From Aldrovandia affinis (Eukaryota; Chordata; Actinopteri; Notacanthiformes; Halosauridae): a DNA stretch of 64,000 nt. The notes under the pieces are model-generated. The model made no database searches and was not told the DNA's origin. It was given only the letters and a program-made list of their open reading frames with translations. The DNA lies in the NCBI GenBank assembly GCA_029706075.1, contig JAINUG010000147.1, positions 314,501 to 378,500 of the forward strand, given 5' to 3'. This document shows positions 42,175-54,425 of this stretch, one piece after another. Within the stretch, counting starts at the first letter, position 1. Each line of letters begins with the position of its first letter. The translations under genes were made by a program, and so were the position numbers.

Positions 42175-42705
42175 CAAATGGTCATTGTCTTTTGTTCTGT
42201 GGGTTTATCTATTCAGCTCCTAGCATCATAATTGAGCCACTCAACCTCATTGAATTTGTGCAGTGCAGTATTTTGGGTTTAATCTAGAACACAGCAAAAA
42301 TGAAGATTAGAGTAGAATGATTCATAGTTTTCCAGCTGTTTAAGACCTCAGTCTTTGTTTTTGCATTATTTGGAGAAACAATGGTATATACTTGTAAAAC
42401 CAAATACTCAACAAATCAGTTTGTGATATACTGTCAACCGTATTAAATGTTTTATTACATAACATGCCGTACCCTCGTGCCATACCTGACACAATTCCAC
42501 CAGTTAACTCCTGGCTGTGTTATAGATGGCATGTACAACCTGCTTGCCTGTTATGTCCACTACTGGCGCTGGCTTCCCCTGTCCTCAGGTAACCCTCTCT
42601 TGGCTGTTTGAATTCGATCACAGAGTTTGTATCACAATGAAAGGACTAGGCGAAAGTTGTAGCTCCGCACATCAATGGAGCGAGATGTAATCCCCCATGG
42701 TTCAG

Positions 42706-42856
42706 GGGCCGCATGTACAAAGATTCTAAGAGTAGGAGTGCTGATCTAGGATCAGTTTAGCCTTTTAGCTCATAATGAATATGGTTAGGATATGGACAGG
42801 GGAAACCTGATCCTAGGCCAGCACTCCTGCTCTTAGAATCTTTGCACATACGGCCC
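42706..42856. mobile_element. Short foldback MITE, agtgctgatc family
   Basis: Inverted repeats of about 50 bp. The left end runs gggccgcatgtacaaagatt with ggagtgctgatctagg, and the right end mirrors it with cctaggccagcactcc and aatctttgcacatacggccc. This foldback type is, to my knowledge, very common in salmonid and pike genomes. No coding content. Confidence 0.8.
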
Positions 42857-43465
42857 AAGATTTACAGTTTGGTCCACATTCCAGCCTGCTGTGGCAGCCA
42901 CTGGCTTTCAACAGAACCGGTCAGCATTAGTCACACTTCCCCAGCCAGCATTGAGTCATTCCCGATGTATTCATCCTAGACTTGAACTAAAAGGGGATTA
43001 GTCTCAGTGTTCAGACCGCCTGACCTTTATTTTCCCCAAACAACCGTTTTTTTTTTTTTTTAAAGATGAGGGCCGCATCCATCCAGAACCTGGCCCTGGA
43101 GCCAGAAGAGAGATTATGGCAGATGAAATGAGTCCGCCAATGTTTTTAGAGGACTAGTGTCTGAAACCTGATCGGACCAGGGGGTCACACACCTGGACTC
43201 CCCACTGTGGGACAACGACCCTGTCGGACACCTATGTGTGCTCAGTGTGTGTTCAGTATCCTCTCTGCACCCCCAAAGTGGTTCATATGTACTGACCACA
43301 ACAGACAGAACTCTCCTTAGTTCTCTGGATAGCACAAAAATGTCCTACCAGTGGCCTTTAAGCTTTGACACTTTCTACCAAAGTCGGGATTACAGAAGTG
43401 ATTTCAGAGTGGGTTCATAATTGGCTGTAAGGTAGAATAGGGTAGGAGTATCTGACCTAGGGCCT

Positions 43466-43780
43466 GTGGATGGTGGAGTCCCGCAGGGATTGGTGATGGG
43501 ACCTCTGCTTTACTTTATTTAAATAAATGATCTTGATAGGGATGTACTTGAGGGAGTTTGGAATCTGCTAAGATTGGGCAGAGACATGCAAATGTTTTTA
43601 AATTAATAAAAGGGATTAACGAAATGAACTAATAAAGATTTTTTTAAGTTCAGTTCAGTTAGCAGAAAAAGAGGGCACAGTTTGAAATTAGTTCAAGGTC
43701 AATTCTGCACTGATATCAGAAAGTATTTTTTTACACAAAAAGTTATAAATGCATGGAACAGCTTGCCAGGCAGGGATGGA
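43466..43780 (+). pseudogene. LINE reverse transcriptase remnant (CR1/L2/Rex type)
   Basis: VDGGVPQGLVMGPLLYFI followed by a stop and INDLDRDV matches the RT motif [21 protein letters not shown]. About 200 bp on, KVFFYTKSYKCMEQLA resembles the C-terminal YSFTQRVVNDWNKLP end of the same protein. The sequence between is deleted, and stops are present. Upstream and downstream flanks are not recognisable. Confidence 0.75.
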
Positions 43781-44626
43781 CTGGGAGAAAATGGTCCAGG
43801 AATTTCAGGCATGCCGGTCCATATTAGCTGTAAAAAAATGTTTTAAATCATAGCTCTATGACCTCTCATTTTCTGATTGTTTTTCAAAAAATGTTTTTTT
43901 GGATTGATCAGATTTAATCCAGCTCCTATCACAGAGATGAATCCTGATGGGTCCAACAAATTATGGTGCCACTATCCACCCTTTGTTCAATTTTGTTTGA
44001 TATTTGTGCACCCCCTTAAAATATCATTTAAAAATTGTTATGCTTAGTCAAAGGCATAACAACCAGTTTTTTAAAAAGGCTAAACAACCTTCAGTTTTCT
44101 TATCAGCATAAAATATCCTATATATGCTTATAAAACACAGGATTAACAAGCAGAAATAATGAATATTAACTGATAAAGGTGGCCCAGTTGCAGTGTGGAA
44201 AGGCTGCTTCTGGTTCCAGCTCATCTTGCAGGGTGAGTAACACAGGGTCTACCACCCTCCACACTTTGAGCAGGTTAAGGTGAAAATTACTTTAGTCTAC
44301 ATCCCCCATTTGCCATGTGACCTCTAACACCTTTTGCTCTACTTTTGTGTAGTGTGTGTGTGTGTGTGTGTGTGCACAGTGTGTGTGATCACGAGCACAT
44401 GTGGTGATGGTTAAAAATCTACCCCAGTAACTCAGTAGGTCTCCCCCTCCACTAGCTCCACCTCTCAGTAGCGCCCCCGTGTGGCGAGCATTTGAACTCC
44501 CTTTACGGTTTGGGTGTATATTCATTATAGGAGAGCTGGCATTGGGATTTTAAATGCAATTTTAAGTGTTAAAATAAGAATGCATTTCCGTTTTCCACCT
44601 AATCTGAGTGTTTTCTTCCCATATAG
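43781..44626. other. Intergenic DNA, no gene seen
   Basis: AT-rich with a (GT)n tract at 44,352-44,374. Confidence 0.45.
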
Positions 44627-44870
44627 CAGGGGTGGGAAAGGAGGGCCGTATCCGTTTCTGGATTTCATGCCAACTTCTGCTCTTAATTATTTAATTAGCC
44701 CAATTATTTATGTAATCTGACATTTTAGCTAAATTTATAAGCCCATGAATGACAGCTAAAGACTGTTCTTGTGTTCCCATATGAAACATGTTACTGTGGT
44801 CTAATCTACCAAGTGAACCAGCATTGGCGTATCCAAATAATTGGCTAATTGAGCCAGAGTCCCACCCCTG
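44627..44870. mobile_element. hAT-type MITE with perfect 8-bp target duplication
   Basis: Ends caggggtggga and tcccacccctg are perfect inverted repeats. The flanks are an identical 8-bp duplication, ccatatag, at 44,619-44,626 and 44,871-44,878, the hAT hallmark. The 244-bp interior has no coding remnant. The intact duplication points to a fairly recent insertion. Confidence 0.9.
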
Positions 44871-44892
44871 CCATATAGCATAGCTGGAAAGG

Positions 44893-44973
44893 CTGTAAAT
44901 AAACTTGTTGCATTGTACTCTGTAAATAAACTTGATTCATTGTAATCTGTAAATAGACTTGATGCATTGTACT
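44893..44973. repeat. 27-bp tandem repeat, three copies
   Basis: The unit ctgtaaataaacttgttgca with seven further bases repeats three times with about 10 percent drift and exact 27-bp spacing. On the minus strand it yields a nine-residue peptide repeat (YN.SSLFT.), which follows from the period being a multiple of three and is not evidence of a protein. Confidence 0.85.
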
Positions 44974-46119
44974 TCAGAACTACGTCTCTGCTTCTTCTTT
45001 TCCTTAGTGTATTTAAAGAACCTGTGTAGGACTGAAATTGGGGGTGAATCTCTTTGGGTGAAATTCCCAAAGTGACGTAGGTGGCTTGTGTAGGGTTGTG
45101 TGCTTCCTCCCCCCTTCCCCCTGGTCACAGCCCATATTTGTATTTTATTTTGTTATGCTATAAATCCAATACTTGCAAATATTTTTGTAATTATTTATTT
45201 AGTCATTCTCCTATCAGTGCTTGTTGACACATGCGGTGTACTGTTTTGACTGGACTAAATTAGAGCATGTGTTAGCACAGAAGGGCACAAGCTTAAAAAT
45301 AAATCTAATTTCATTCTGAATGATGGTGGATGTTTGCCTTGTTACTTTTGCAAGTGTCATATGTCTGCATGTCAGTGTCGAAACCTTGTCTGTGTGATTT
45401 GCAATAGGACTAAGAAAACACTCATTGCATATTTATGTTGTGCAAGCCAGAGGTATTTTGAGAAAAGGCCATCTCTTAATATCATGTTTATGCTTGTTTG
45501 TGCTTGTTTTGTTTGTTTATGTTTGTGCTAAATTCAGTAAAGCTTTAGGCATCAGATACATTTCTCAGAAGACAGCTGCAGGGGTCCTAATTGTATTTCA
45601 CCCAGGCAGATATTAGGACAGTAACCTGCAAAAGATAGCATGAAAAAAGTACCTCATGTGATTGCAGTTTAAAACTTTGAAAGAAGGTCTCAACGTCAGC
45701 AAGGTGTCTTATGTCACTTCTTATTTGTGTTTGTTCTTGATTATAAACATGTCTTCTGAACGATCTCTTGATTTCAAGGCTGTCTGGTGTTTGTGGTCTG
45801 CAGAACCCAGCTGGAACATCTCCACAACCAAGGCTGCTGCTGTCCCACACACCTTGGCCTCTTGCTTTTGGCGCTCTTTGTATTTTGTGACTGGAGGAAA
45901 TATTTGTTGTGCAGTCCAGTTTCAGAGCTCTGCTACCGTGCCACTCATAAATCATATGTGACGAACTCCCTGGTAAGATGAGCTAGTCTAGAGCCAGCAA
46001 CCCCCACTCTCCCCAGGGACCTTAGCATACACGCCCGTGTCTCGGCCAGACTTAGACTCCTCAGGGGCCAAGGAGCATATCATAATCAGAGGGGGAGATA
46101 ACCTTGAGCGTATCATAAT

Positions 46120-46166
46120 CTTGATCCCTGTGTTATCTCAGAGGGGGAGGTAACACAGGGATCAAG
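46120..46166. repeat. 16-bp perfect inverted repeat (hairpin)
   Basis: Arms cttgatccctgtgtta and taacacagggatcaag with a 15-nt loop rich in G. The loop phrase agagggggag also occurs just upstream near 46,088, hinting at local duplication and inversion. Confidence 0.85.
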
Positions 46167-47153
46167 AGATTAGAGGCAGACTACCGTCGCCTCTTATTCG
46201 CTACGGTCACTGCTGGGGAGGGGGTCAAGGGCCACATGGAATAAAGAACCTTCTGTATCTGATAACAGATTTAAAGCATTTAATCTTATCCAGTTTAATT
46301 TAGTTGAAAAATAGGGGGATGCTTAACGTCAGATTACTTGAATAATGTAGGTGCCTGTATAAAGCAAACCATTTCTCATTATTTGCAATTATTCTACTCA
46401 TATAACGCATACATTCCTCATAATTATGAATTATTCAGAACTATCGTTATTAATTATAAATGATAAATCATTATAAATGAAACAGAATAGAGTCTATTTT
46501 CTGTTTGATTAAGGTTGCTGTGTGCAGCCAGAATAATAATGTTGGTAATTGTTTTCACCATTAGCCCTGAACTGGACAGGAAAGCTTAAAGGGCCATAGT
46601 TTGGAGAAAGTAAGATGTACGTACGTCAAATTAAATAGGATTGTTGGCTGGAGATGATGTGACTAGTCGAAGAGCTTTGCTGTGTACTCTGTTCAAGTAC
46701 CAGACATATGATTTGGTAAATGTTTTGTCTTTTGAGCGATATTCATGTATTCATTTTCACGCTTTGCACCATTTAATAATAAAGAGATGGAAATCCATGA
46801 TTATTCATACAAAGGTTGTTCGCTTCTTCTACACAAAGGGAGCCTACAACATTTTGATTTAAAAATATCAAACCTCAACCTACCACTAAAGTAGTATGCT
46901 AATGACATAAAGGCATAATGTGTCGTGTGCCTTTATGCCAAGTAGTACACTAATGGCACAAAGTCAATATTAGTCACACATCATGAGGATATCCACTGAT
47001 ACTCTATGGTTCTTCAACGCTGTCTTAATACTACCTAACATTATTTCATCCAGTAGATAGGCTTTAGTCTCAAACAGTGCTGTGTCCATGCCCATCAGGG
47101 TGACCTGGTGCCCAATATCACCAGCTACAGTAGATAAGGGGAGACCTCTATCC

Positions 47154-47156
<3 letters not shown>

Positions 47157-47204
<48 letters not shown>

Positions 47205-47216
47205 TGTGTGTGTGTT
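47157..47216. repeat. (TG)n microsatellite
   Basis: About 60 bp of TG with a single interruption. Confidence 0.95.
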
Positions 47217-49680
47217 TCCTTCTGTGTGTTTTCAGACCTGTTAACAAGAAATCATGTCAGTAACATGTACAGCAGGGTACACAAGAGACCTTTCTGTTTT
47301 TTTGTTCAATTCAAGTTTTACGGCACAGTTTGGTTGATTATTAAGAGGCCTGAGCCTGAATGAATAATTAAGCCTATTAATAATCCAATGATGTAATTAG
47401 GGGTTCAGTAAAAACCAGACAAATCTCTGGCACTCTAGGACCAGGGTTGCCATTATATAATATACCATTATAGTTTAGTTTTAAAGAGATAAAGAATGAG
47501 GTGGCATTGGGGAAATTTGGCCTCTTTCAATTGTTGTTTGGTTGCAGTGCACTTCATTGTGGATAGTTATGTATGATATTCTTTCTATAAAAATAGTTAA
47601 GAAAAAATAAAAAAGTTTAAACCATTTTTCACCAATTTCTATAAAATTGGTTGCTATAAGATTTGTCAATTGTGGCCAACGTCCTTAATGTTTTTCTTCC
47701 TCTCAATTCAGACTACACGTTATTTTACTGTTGTAACCCCGTCACAACTAATTACTTGAGACAATAATGTCCCATTCCATAGTATCCTGTTAGTTTCTTT
47801 TGGAACCTGTTAGTTCATATTGAAAAGCATCTGTGTTTTTTTTTATTGTGACTTCATTGGTAACATAACTCCATATTGGGTTCTGCTATTTTAACATAAG
47901 CTAATATTTTGAGACTGATTTTTCCTGGTGTGTTCAGACAACAGTCACACTTTTGCCAGTATTTTGATTTATTACATATGATCTTTTGGCATAAAAACGA
48001 ACTGCCAGATACACTTTGATATCAATACACTTTTTCATGTTATATCATGCGCATATGATTTGTGTTTTCTAAAAGTGTCTAGAAGTGTTTTCTAAAGGCT
48101 TTGACTGAAATATTGTTACTACTTTAGTGTTAGAATGACTGCCCCCAGACTAACTGAAGGTTAATAACATATCTAATAAAGATTAAATTCTGGAGATAGT
48201 TGTTGCTTATTATATACATGAAGAGTTCATATGCAAAAACTGATAAACACCATTCCTGCCAAAATGAAACCAAACAAGCCGTGATTGAGATCACAGTGCC
48301 GTCTTTGCGATTTCCAAATGGTTTTGTTGCAAAACTGGATATATCTCATTCTTTATGTACAGTTATTCAAGGTTTTGTTGCAGAAACCGATACACACCGT
48401 GCCCTCTTGTTAGCACAAACCGAGATATCCACTACTGTATTTTATCCTTTAAAAGACACAACGTACTAAATTTGTGCAGTAGGCTACGATTCAGAACAGG
48501 GACCCCCACTACCAGACATTATGCAGTCGAGATTCCCAAATTTGGGAAATTGGTCAGCACAACCATTCTATTTTAAATGTAGATTTTTTTTAAACTGTCT
48601 TTCTGTTACTTTGCTTACACCAGTTTAGAGTTACCCTTTTTGGAATTGATAAGTTATACCAAGAAAGCACAATAAAAAATCTTGATTTACTGCAAATGGC
48701 AAAAATGAATTTATCTGCTTTTGCATTCGAACTATACAGTATATGTATAACATTTGAATATTTCACTATTTAATTTATGGATAGTACAGGCCATGTGAGT
48801 GCAAACTACACACGTTCACACTGAAATGATCATACTTTGAGTATCAAATGCCCTGTATAAATGAAGTGTATAATTATTATTTTGAATGACATCTAAGTGA
48901 AAATATAGAATATAAACCACTCACACACAAAAAGCAAGTTGACTTCAATTTGGCAATGCCATGAAGAACTGTAAATGAGGTAGCAGGTGTCAGTGCCAGA
49001 TCTATTGTGAAATCATTTTTCAAAATATCTAAATCAACATACATAATGGTAAGGGAGTAGTTTCCTCAGTCCACCTAGCTGTATAACACAATAACTCTAC
49101 GGTCCCTAGGAAACAGAGAGGTGTCTGGTTTCAGGATATTGGACCACATGTTGACACCCTTCCATGGTCAGCTGTTTCCCCAGTGTGGTCAGCTCGCCCA
49201 AGGCCTGGGAAAGTGGCGAGCATAGAGAAGGGATTACCCTCTTGACCTCTGAATCCAGAAAGGGTGGTCCTGCTGGGGTCAAGGGAATGACTATGTGGGA
49301 TGGGCCTTTCCACCCTCATCAGGGCCCATAGCTGGGTAAAGACAGGGCATTGGTCTATGATATCACCAATCCCTGTGCCCACTTTATAAGAGCAGCATTA
49401 GCCATGCGAGATCAGTCCAGACAGGAGCCCCTGCATACTAGTGCAATTCATTAGTGATGGGCCAATGAGGCCACGTGAACCTTGTTGAGGGCGGAGCTAT
49501 CATGCACCATCAACAGCATTCTGATTAGAACCCATCGTAGTGTTTTGCTATAAAGAGAAAAACCTTTTTATTGGTTCATATAAGTGATTGAAAACAAGAG
49601 GTAGCCCCCTTGTTATGCAGTTCACGATGCCTCCATCTCCCATCAATCACTCACATTCACATCTTTGTATGTATTTTGTC

Positions 49681-50220
49681 CTACATTTACATTTACATTT
49701 TAAGCATTTAGCAGATGCTCTTATCCAGAGCAACTTACACAATGTGCATTAATACATGGTAAGAACAATCATAGTTCGCGCAAGAGATCAGTGCAGTAAT
49801 ACAGCGTTAGACATTGTTGTAGGCAGCTGCATACTATACCTGTAACACTGGGAAGGAAAAGGTTAGTACATTTTTACATTTTTTAATTTATTTATTTTTT
49901 GGAGGAGTAAACAAGTATACGTATAAAAAAAGCATTAAACAAGTAGGCAGTGGTGAGGACAATTGGCTAGATGTACAGAATTCAGTGGTAGTGGAGTCTG
50001 AAAAGGTGGGTTTTGAATCTCTTGCGGAAGATGGCCAGTGATTCCGCGGTCCTGACCAGGTGTGGAAGATCATTCCACCACCGAGGGGTCAGGACAGAGA
50101 AAAGGCGAGACGGCTAGGAGTGGCTGCCGGGCGCCCGGAGGGATGGGACAGTCAGTTTGCCTGAGGAGGCGGAGCGGAGGGGTCTGGCTGGGGTGTAGGG
50201 CATAGAGGGGTGACATGGGA
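49681..50220. repeat. Interspersed repeat of uncertain class
   Basis: Opens with catttagcagatgctcttat and ccagagcaactta, a common end of fish SINEs and other elements. It later carries gcggaagatggccagtgatt, gatcattccaccaccgagg and gtcaggacagagaaaagg, phrases I associate with a widespread fish repeat. Orientation and class uncertain. Confidence 0.55.
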
Positions 50221-50779
50221 GGACTTTGGTCCTGTCATGATGAGACATGTTAGTGGTCAAACAGGTCTGTTTGTCTGTGTGTAGTAAGTGTGGTTTCACT
50301 TCCAAAGAGCCTGGATAGAGCACGTTTCCTCCAGGATCCTCCTGAGCTCCATGAAAACTCCATGGCAACCAGACTGGGCCCCATACATCAGGACCTGGCA
50401 ACCGCAGCATCTGTCTGTGCTGAAACTTGTCCGACGACCGCTTTACTGACCTCAAACCACGCCTGCAAGATACACAAGCCACACATTCCCAGCTTAAACT
50501 TAATGCTGTTCTAGCGATATCGTTAGAACATTGGGTGCTGGCGGAGTGGCCATGTTTCCTCTACTTCCCTCACTCCGCCTTTGAGCTCAATATCTCCAAA
50601 TCAGGCAACATACAGTTGCATCTATTAATTTTCCACGTAGCTTTGAAAGTCAAACTTTTCGTCCGACCTTGAGCGTTCAGTGGTGAAGCGGAGCGAGTGA
50701 AAATAACAAATCTGTTTGCTTTTCCCCACTGAGATTTCCTCTGGCTTCCATTGCTCATAACACATTTTAACTGTGTCTG

Positions 50780-51240
50780 TCGTTGTGGGGCTTTTTCCGC
50801 AAGCTGATTGGCGGAGATGCTGCTCACGGGGTGGGGGTGAGCGGTGGGTAGGTGCCGTCGCTCAACGCCAATGGCGCCACTTGGCCACGTTTACGAGAGA
50901 GGAGGGCTCCTTGTTTTCGTAGGCTTAGCCGATGCACATTCTCGAGCGCGAGCCGGTCGGAGCAGCTGCTCACCACGACCCGCCGCTCCTTGTTCACAGG
51001 CCCTAATTCAAGGCCACAGGAACCAGAGGCTCGCCTGCTATTCGGCCTGTACGCAGGTCACAGAACACGATACTGTCCAAACAGATATCATATCCGGGGA
51101 CTTGTTGACGTCTTTGCCCTCTTGCAAGACTGAAGATCCGTAACCCCGACCATAGCGGAAGTGCGTGACCTTGTTCAATGCAGAATTCAGAGAAGCCAAT
51201 CAACACGTGGCCACCGGGTTCTGTGTCTCAGTGACGGTTA
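50780..51240. promoter_or_regulatory. CpG-rich block with CCAAT, ETS and E-box motifs; orphan promoter candidate
   Basis: A GC- and CpG-rich patch standing alone in AT-rich DNA. It holds attgg (50,807-50,811) and CCAAT (50,868-50,872) with an adjacent ggcgcc. It also holds an ETS-type CGGAAGTG (51,156-51,163), a further CCAAT (51,196-51,200) and the E-box CACGTG (51,204-51,209). This mix is typical of CpG-island promoters, yet no gene start is assigned on either strand. Overlapping open frames here show no family motif. Confidence 0.45.
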
Positions 51241-51339
51241 TAGACTATTAGTCTCCTGATTATGTTTCCTCCCGCTAGTCTCCTAATTGTGAAATCCCTA
51301 AACTCGGTTATATGTTTTCCAGCGAAAGAGCACTGTAAA

Positions 51340-51450
51340 ACTAGTCGGGGCAATAAGTGTAATGGATAAATTGGTCCTAAAAAAATGGCTGTGGGGTCAA
51401 GGGTTCACATCTCTCGTGGGACTCAGCTCTTGTGCCCTTGACCATTGAGC
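51340..51450 (+). repeat. SINE-like fragment
   Basis: The phrases gtaatggataaattggt, ggtcaagggttcacatc and tcttgtgcccttgacca resemble a diverged tRNA-type SINE (degenerate box B ggttcacatc) and its body. Confidence 0.4.
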
Positions 51451-51534
51451 ATGAGTCAGACCAATGGAAAATATAAACATTGGAATTTGCTAAAGATTTG
51501 GGTTTCCCTTAAAATAGTACATTGATCTGACCGA

Positions 51535-51725
51535 AGTATAAACCCAACCTAACTGAAGCAGAAAGCCCATCTAACTGGGGCAGAGCCCACCTAAATGAAG
51601 AAGAGGGCTGAAATGACTGAAGCAGAACCAATATAACTGAAACAAAGAGCTAAACTAACCGAAGCGGAGAGCCCACCTAACTGAAGCAAAACCCATCAAG
51701 CTGAAGTCTAGCTAAACGGACACAT
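51535..51725. repeat. Minisatellite, unit about 23 bp
   Basis: The unit ctaactgaagcagaaagccc with a few more bases recurs about eight times with heavy drift (taactgaag, aaatgaagaag, taaccgaagcgg and similar). Confidence 0.75.
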
Positions 51726-54100
51726 TTTCAGCCCTGTATATAATATGCAATCAGCGCTGGACTTTAATTTCTGATTTGTGTGTCTGATTTACTCAGTAGT
51801 TTCTGGTACAGTAGTCCAATATATAGCATGTCATTAATACACCAATATACAGTACACAGAGTGAGCAGGGCTCATCACCTTGAACAGGCTGTAATGTTGC
51901 GGAAAGATAGCCTTGTGACTTGCGGCTTGTGGCTTTTTATTGGCACATTCACGACTGTCACTCCATGTAATTTCCCTTTGTATTTTTGTCCCCTGAGACC
52001 CAATCTCTGGAAATTACTGGGGAGCTTAACACAGTGTTTATTGAGAATGTTATGTCAGGGGTGGTAGGGGAGTAGGATTATTCAAGGTAATAAGATGTGT
52101 TCTCCAACTGTTTCAGCAAATAAACATATTTCTTCCCTGATTTATAAGATTTCTGTGTTACTAGCAATGCTGACAAACAATTATATCAATTAACATTTAT
52201 TCCATGGTTTATGATGTTAGTTTTGAACAGTTTAGGTGTTAAGTGTTGAGAGTTTCTTATATTGGGCTACATAAAACGTGCTAACATGTACCGTTCGCTC
52301 CTGATAACTTCATATCTGATAGTTATGTTCTCCATGCTTTTAGTTCTTGGTGCCATTGAGTCACTCCTGTGAGGTGCATACTCTGGTTAACTGCATGATG
52401 TCACAGCTGACTAGATCATGTGACTACCAAGACCTTTAAATGTCTTTATAGGGCATATTTTACTACCTTGTGGAATGTATCATACTCAGGATATGAGATC
52501 AAGGTCTCCAGCTATACTGTACACCCCAAATAAGAGCTGGGAGATTAGTGGACAAGGATATCGTTATGAGGTGCGGTCACATAACTATTCTCTCACATTA
52601 CCCGGGGTTGACATTTGTGACCTGGGACGGTGAAATGAGTCGGATGTCGTGCATGAAAATGTACAGTATTAGTACAGCAAAAAAATATTGTTATTGGACG
52701 ATTGGTACATAAAGATGCTAAATTTAGTCAATCTTATTTTCCTGGAAGACAGTTCAGCATTGCACAGAAAGGCACCAGTTACATGAACCTCTGGATCACA
52801 ACCATCTATGACAAGTAAGTAACTGGAGCTGGAACACATAGTGCTGTCCTGAGTGGCAGAGCTATAATGCCAGGGACAAGTTCGGACGGAACTCTGACAA
52901 CAAATGGATCATGAAGAACCGTAATAAACAGTCTGTCCCCTGTAAATGTTAAAGTGGTGAAGAGGTTTTGCAGTCACCATATTGCACACTGCATTTACTG
53001 GTTCACTGTTAAGAACAGACATGTTTTGGCTGGTCAGTGTTCTCTGTGTTCAAACCTTCACAGGTTTATTTAAATAGTTGAGTAGTTTTAATAACAATTT
53101 TAATTTAAATATAGCCATTATAGAGCAATTGGTGTACAATCAATCAATACTTAAAAATGTGTCCTCTGATTCAAATTATTTGATGGCCTATATAGAACAA
53201 TACGATTGGTAACTAAAACTCTGGAACTAGACCTATTGTTACAATGTTTGTAACACAAGGACTGACATATTGCCAAGAATCACATTGAATTCCCCAACAG
53301 CTACACACCTGTGCTTAAATAGCTCAAATTGTCTCAGGTAAACTCATTTAGGCAATTGCCATTCAGTCAGTCACACCCACACACAACACAATCACAATTA
53401 AACACAATCAATGTCAGCTGAATGAAATGATTGATTTAGATCAGCTATGGGTTGATTTGCCAATTAAAGACAGACAGATACAGGATCCTCCAATTAGACA
53501 ATTGGCAATAACTCAATCACCAGCCATAGGTTCAAAGGTTTAAAAAATGTTAACATTAGGCAATTAACATTCCTAGCCAAAAATGTGCATCCTTCACGGT
53601 GGCTATGTATTCCAAAGCAGCTTTTTATTTTGTTAATTGATACATTATTGTATCACAAACATATTTTTTGTTTGGTTGTGTTTACCAGTCAGGAAACTTG
53701 ATAACTGGTAAACACTCTACCAAAGATCATGGAGTAAATAGAGTATGTACTGCAAATTTAAGCTATTATGTGACACATTGACCAGGAAGCTTGTGTTGTA
53801 ATTCTAAACGTGTAGGGCGTCAGAGTCTGCAACAAGTCACACCTCTCTGTAAATCTTACCAGATATTTCTATTTTTGTTTTGTCACAAACTATCTATCCA
53901 AACCAAATGTTTGAACCCGCCATTCTCAAGGCACTGTTTGGGAGATACGGTAGTTATTGACAAAAACAGAAACCTGTAGGCCTTTTCCACGAAATTCCAT
54001 TCTCGACCTTCACCTTTTAACTTGATCAAATTAATTGGACAGCATCTTATTACAAGCCAAATCCTATAGATCAAACACATAATAACACATAAATCGTGAT
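51726..54100. other. Intergenic DNA upstream of myf6
   Basis: No accepted gene. At 52,750-52,930 two short coding-looking strings occur (see findings). From 53,280 to 53,550 there are repeated caatt/aattg-rich phrases. Confidence 0.4.
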
Positions 54101-54110
54101 CTATTATTAG
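54101..54110. promoter_or_regulatory. myf6: MEF2 site upstream of myf6
   Basis: CTATTATTAG is an exact MEF2 consensus about 230 bp upstream of the TATA box. Control of mrf4 by MEF2 together with myogenic bHLH factors is established in mammals. Confidence 0.5.
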
Positions 54111-54316
54111 TAGAGCATGTTACCATATAACTGCAGAATAAACATAAACATTGGAAGGCACTCGCCACATATTTGAAGCAGCATTTTGTGTTTCAGCAAG
54201 AGGTGTTAATGCACGCATTTGTTTATTATGTGAACAACGTTGGCAGTGCTTGGCAAGAGACACACTGAAACCAGGGAGCCCGCTGCACTGTGGCAGCCAA
54301 GTGCAGGATAGTGTTT

Positions 54317-54337
54317 CACCTGCCGGCTATATATAAG
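54317..54337 (+). promoter_or_regulatory. myf6: myf6 core promoter: E-box and TATA box
   Basis: E-box CACCTG (54,317-54,322) directly precedes the TATA box tatatataag (54,328-54,337). Transcription would begin near 54,358, giving a 5' UTR of about 65 nt before the ATG at 54,426. Confidence 0.75.
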
Positions 54338-54425
54338 CTGTGCGACTTGTGTCGCTGGGCTATTTAAATGCCATCCACGGAGCCCCACTGGAAGCACTGT
54401 CACAAACGTGTGAGCCCACATCACC

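Larger units (their letters stand above)
44974..49680. other. Intergenic DNA, no gene seen
   Basis: Contains a hairpin at 46,120-46,166 and a (TG)n tract at 47,157-47,216. A higher-complexity stretch at about 49,120-49,400 has a CAGCTG E-box and a TATA-like ctttataag, with no exon evidence. Confidence 0.4.

Noticed and set aside
44801..45128. Protein with YN.SSLFT repeats
   Set aside because: Arises from a 27-bp non-coding tandem array whose period is a multiple of three.
47082..47363. Open frame with a Val-Cys run
   Set aside because: Translation of the (TG)n microsatellite.
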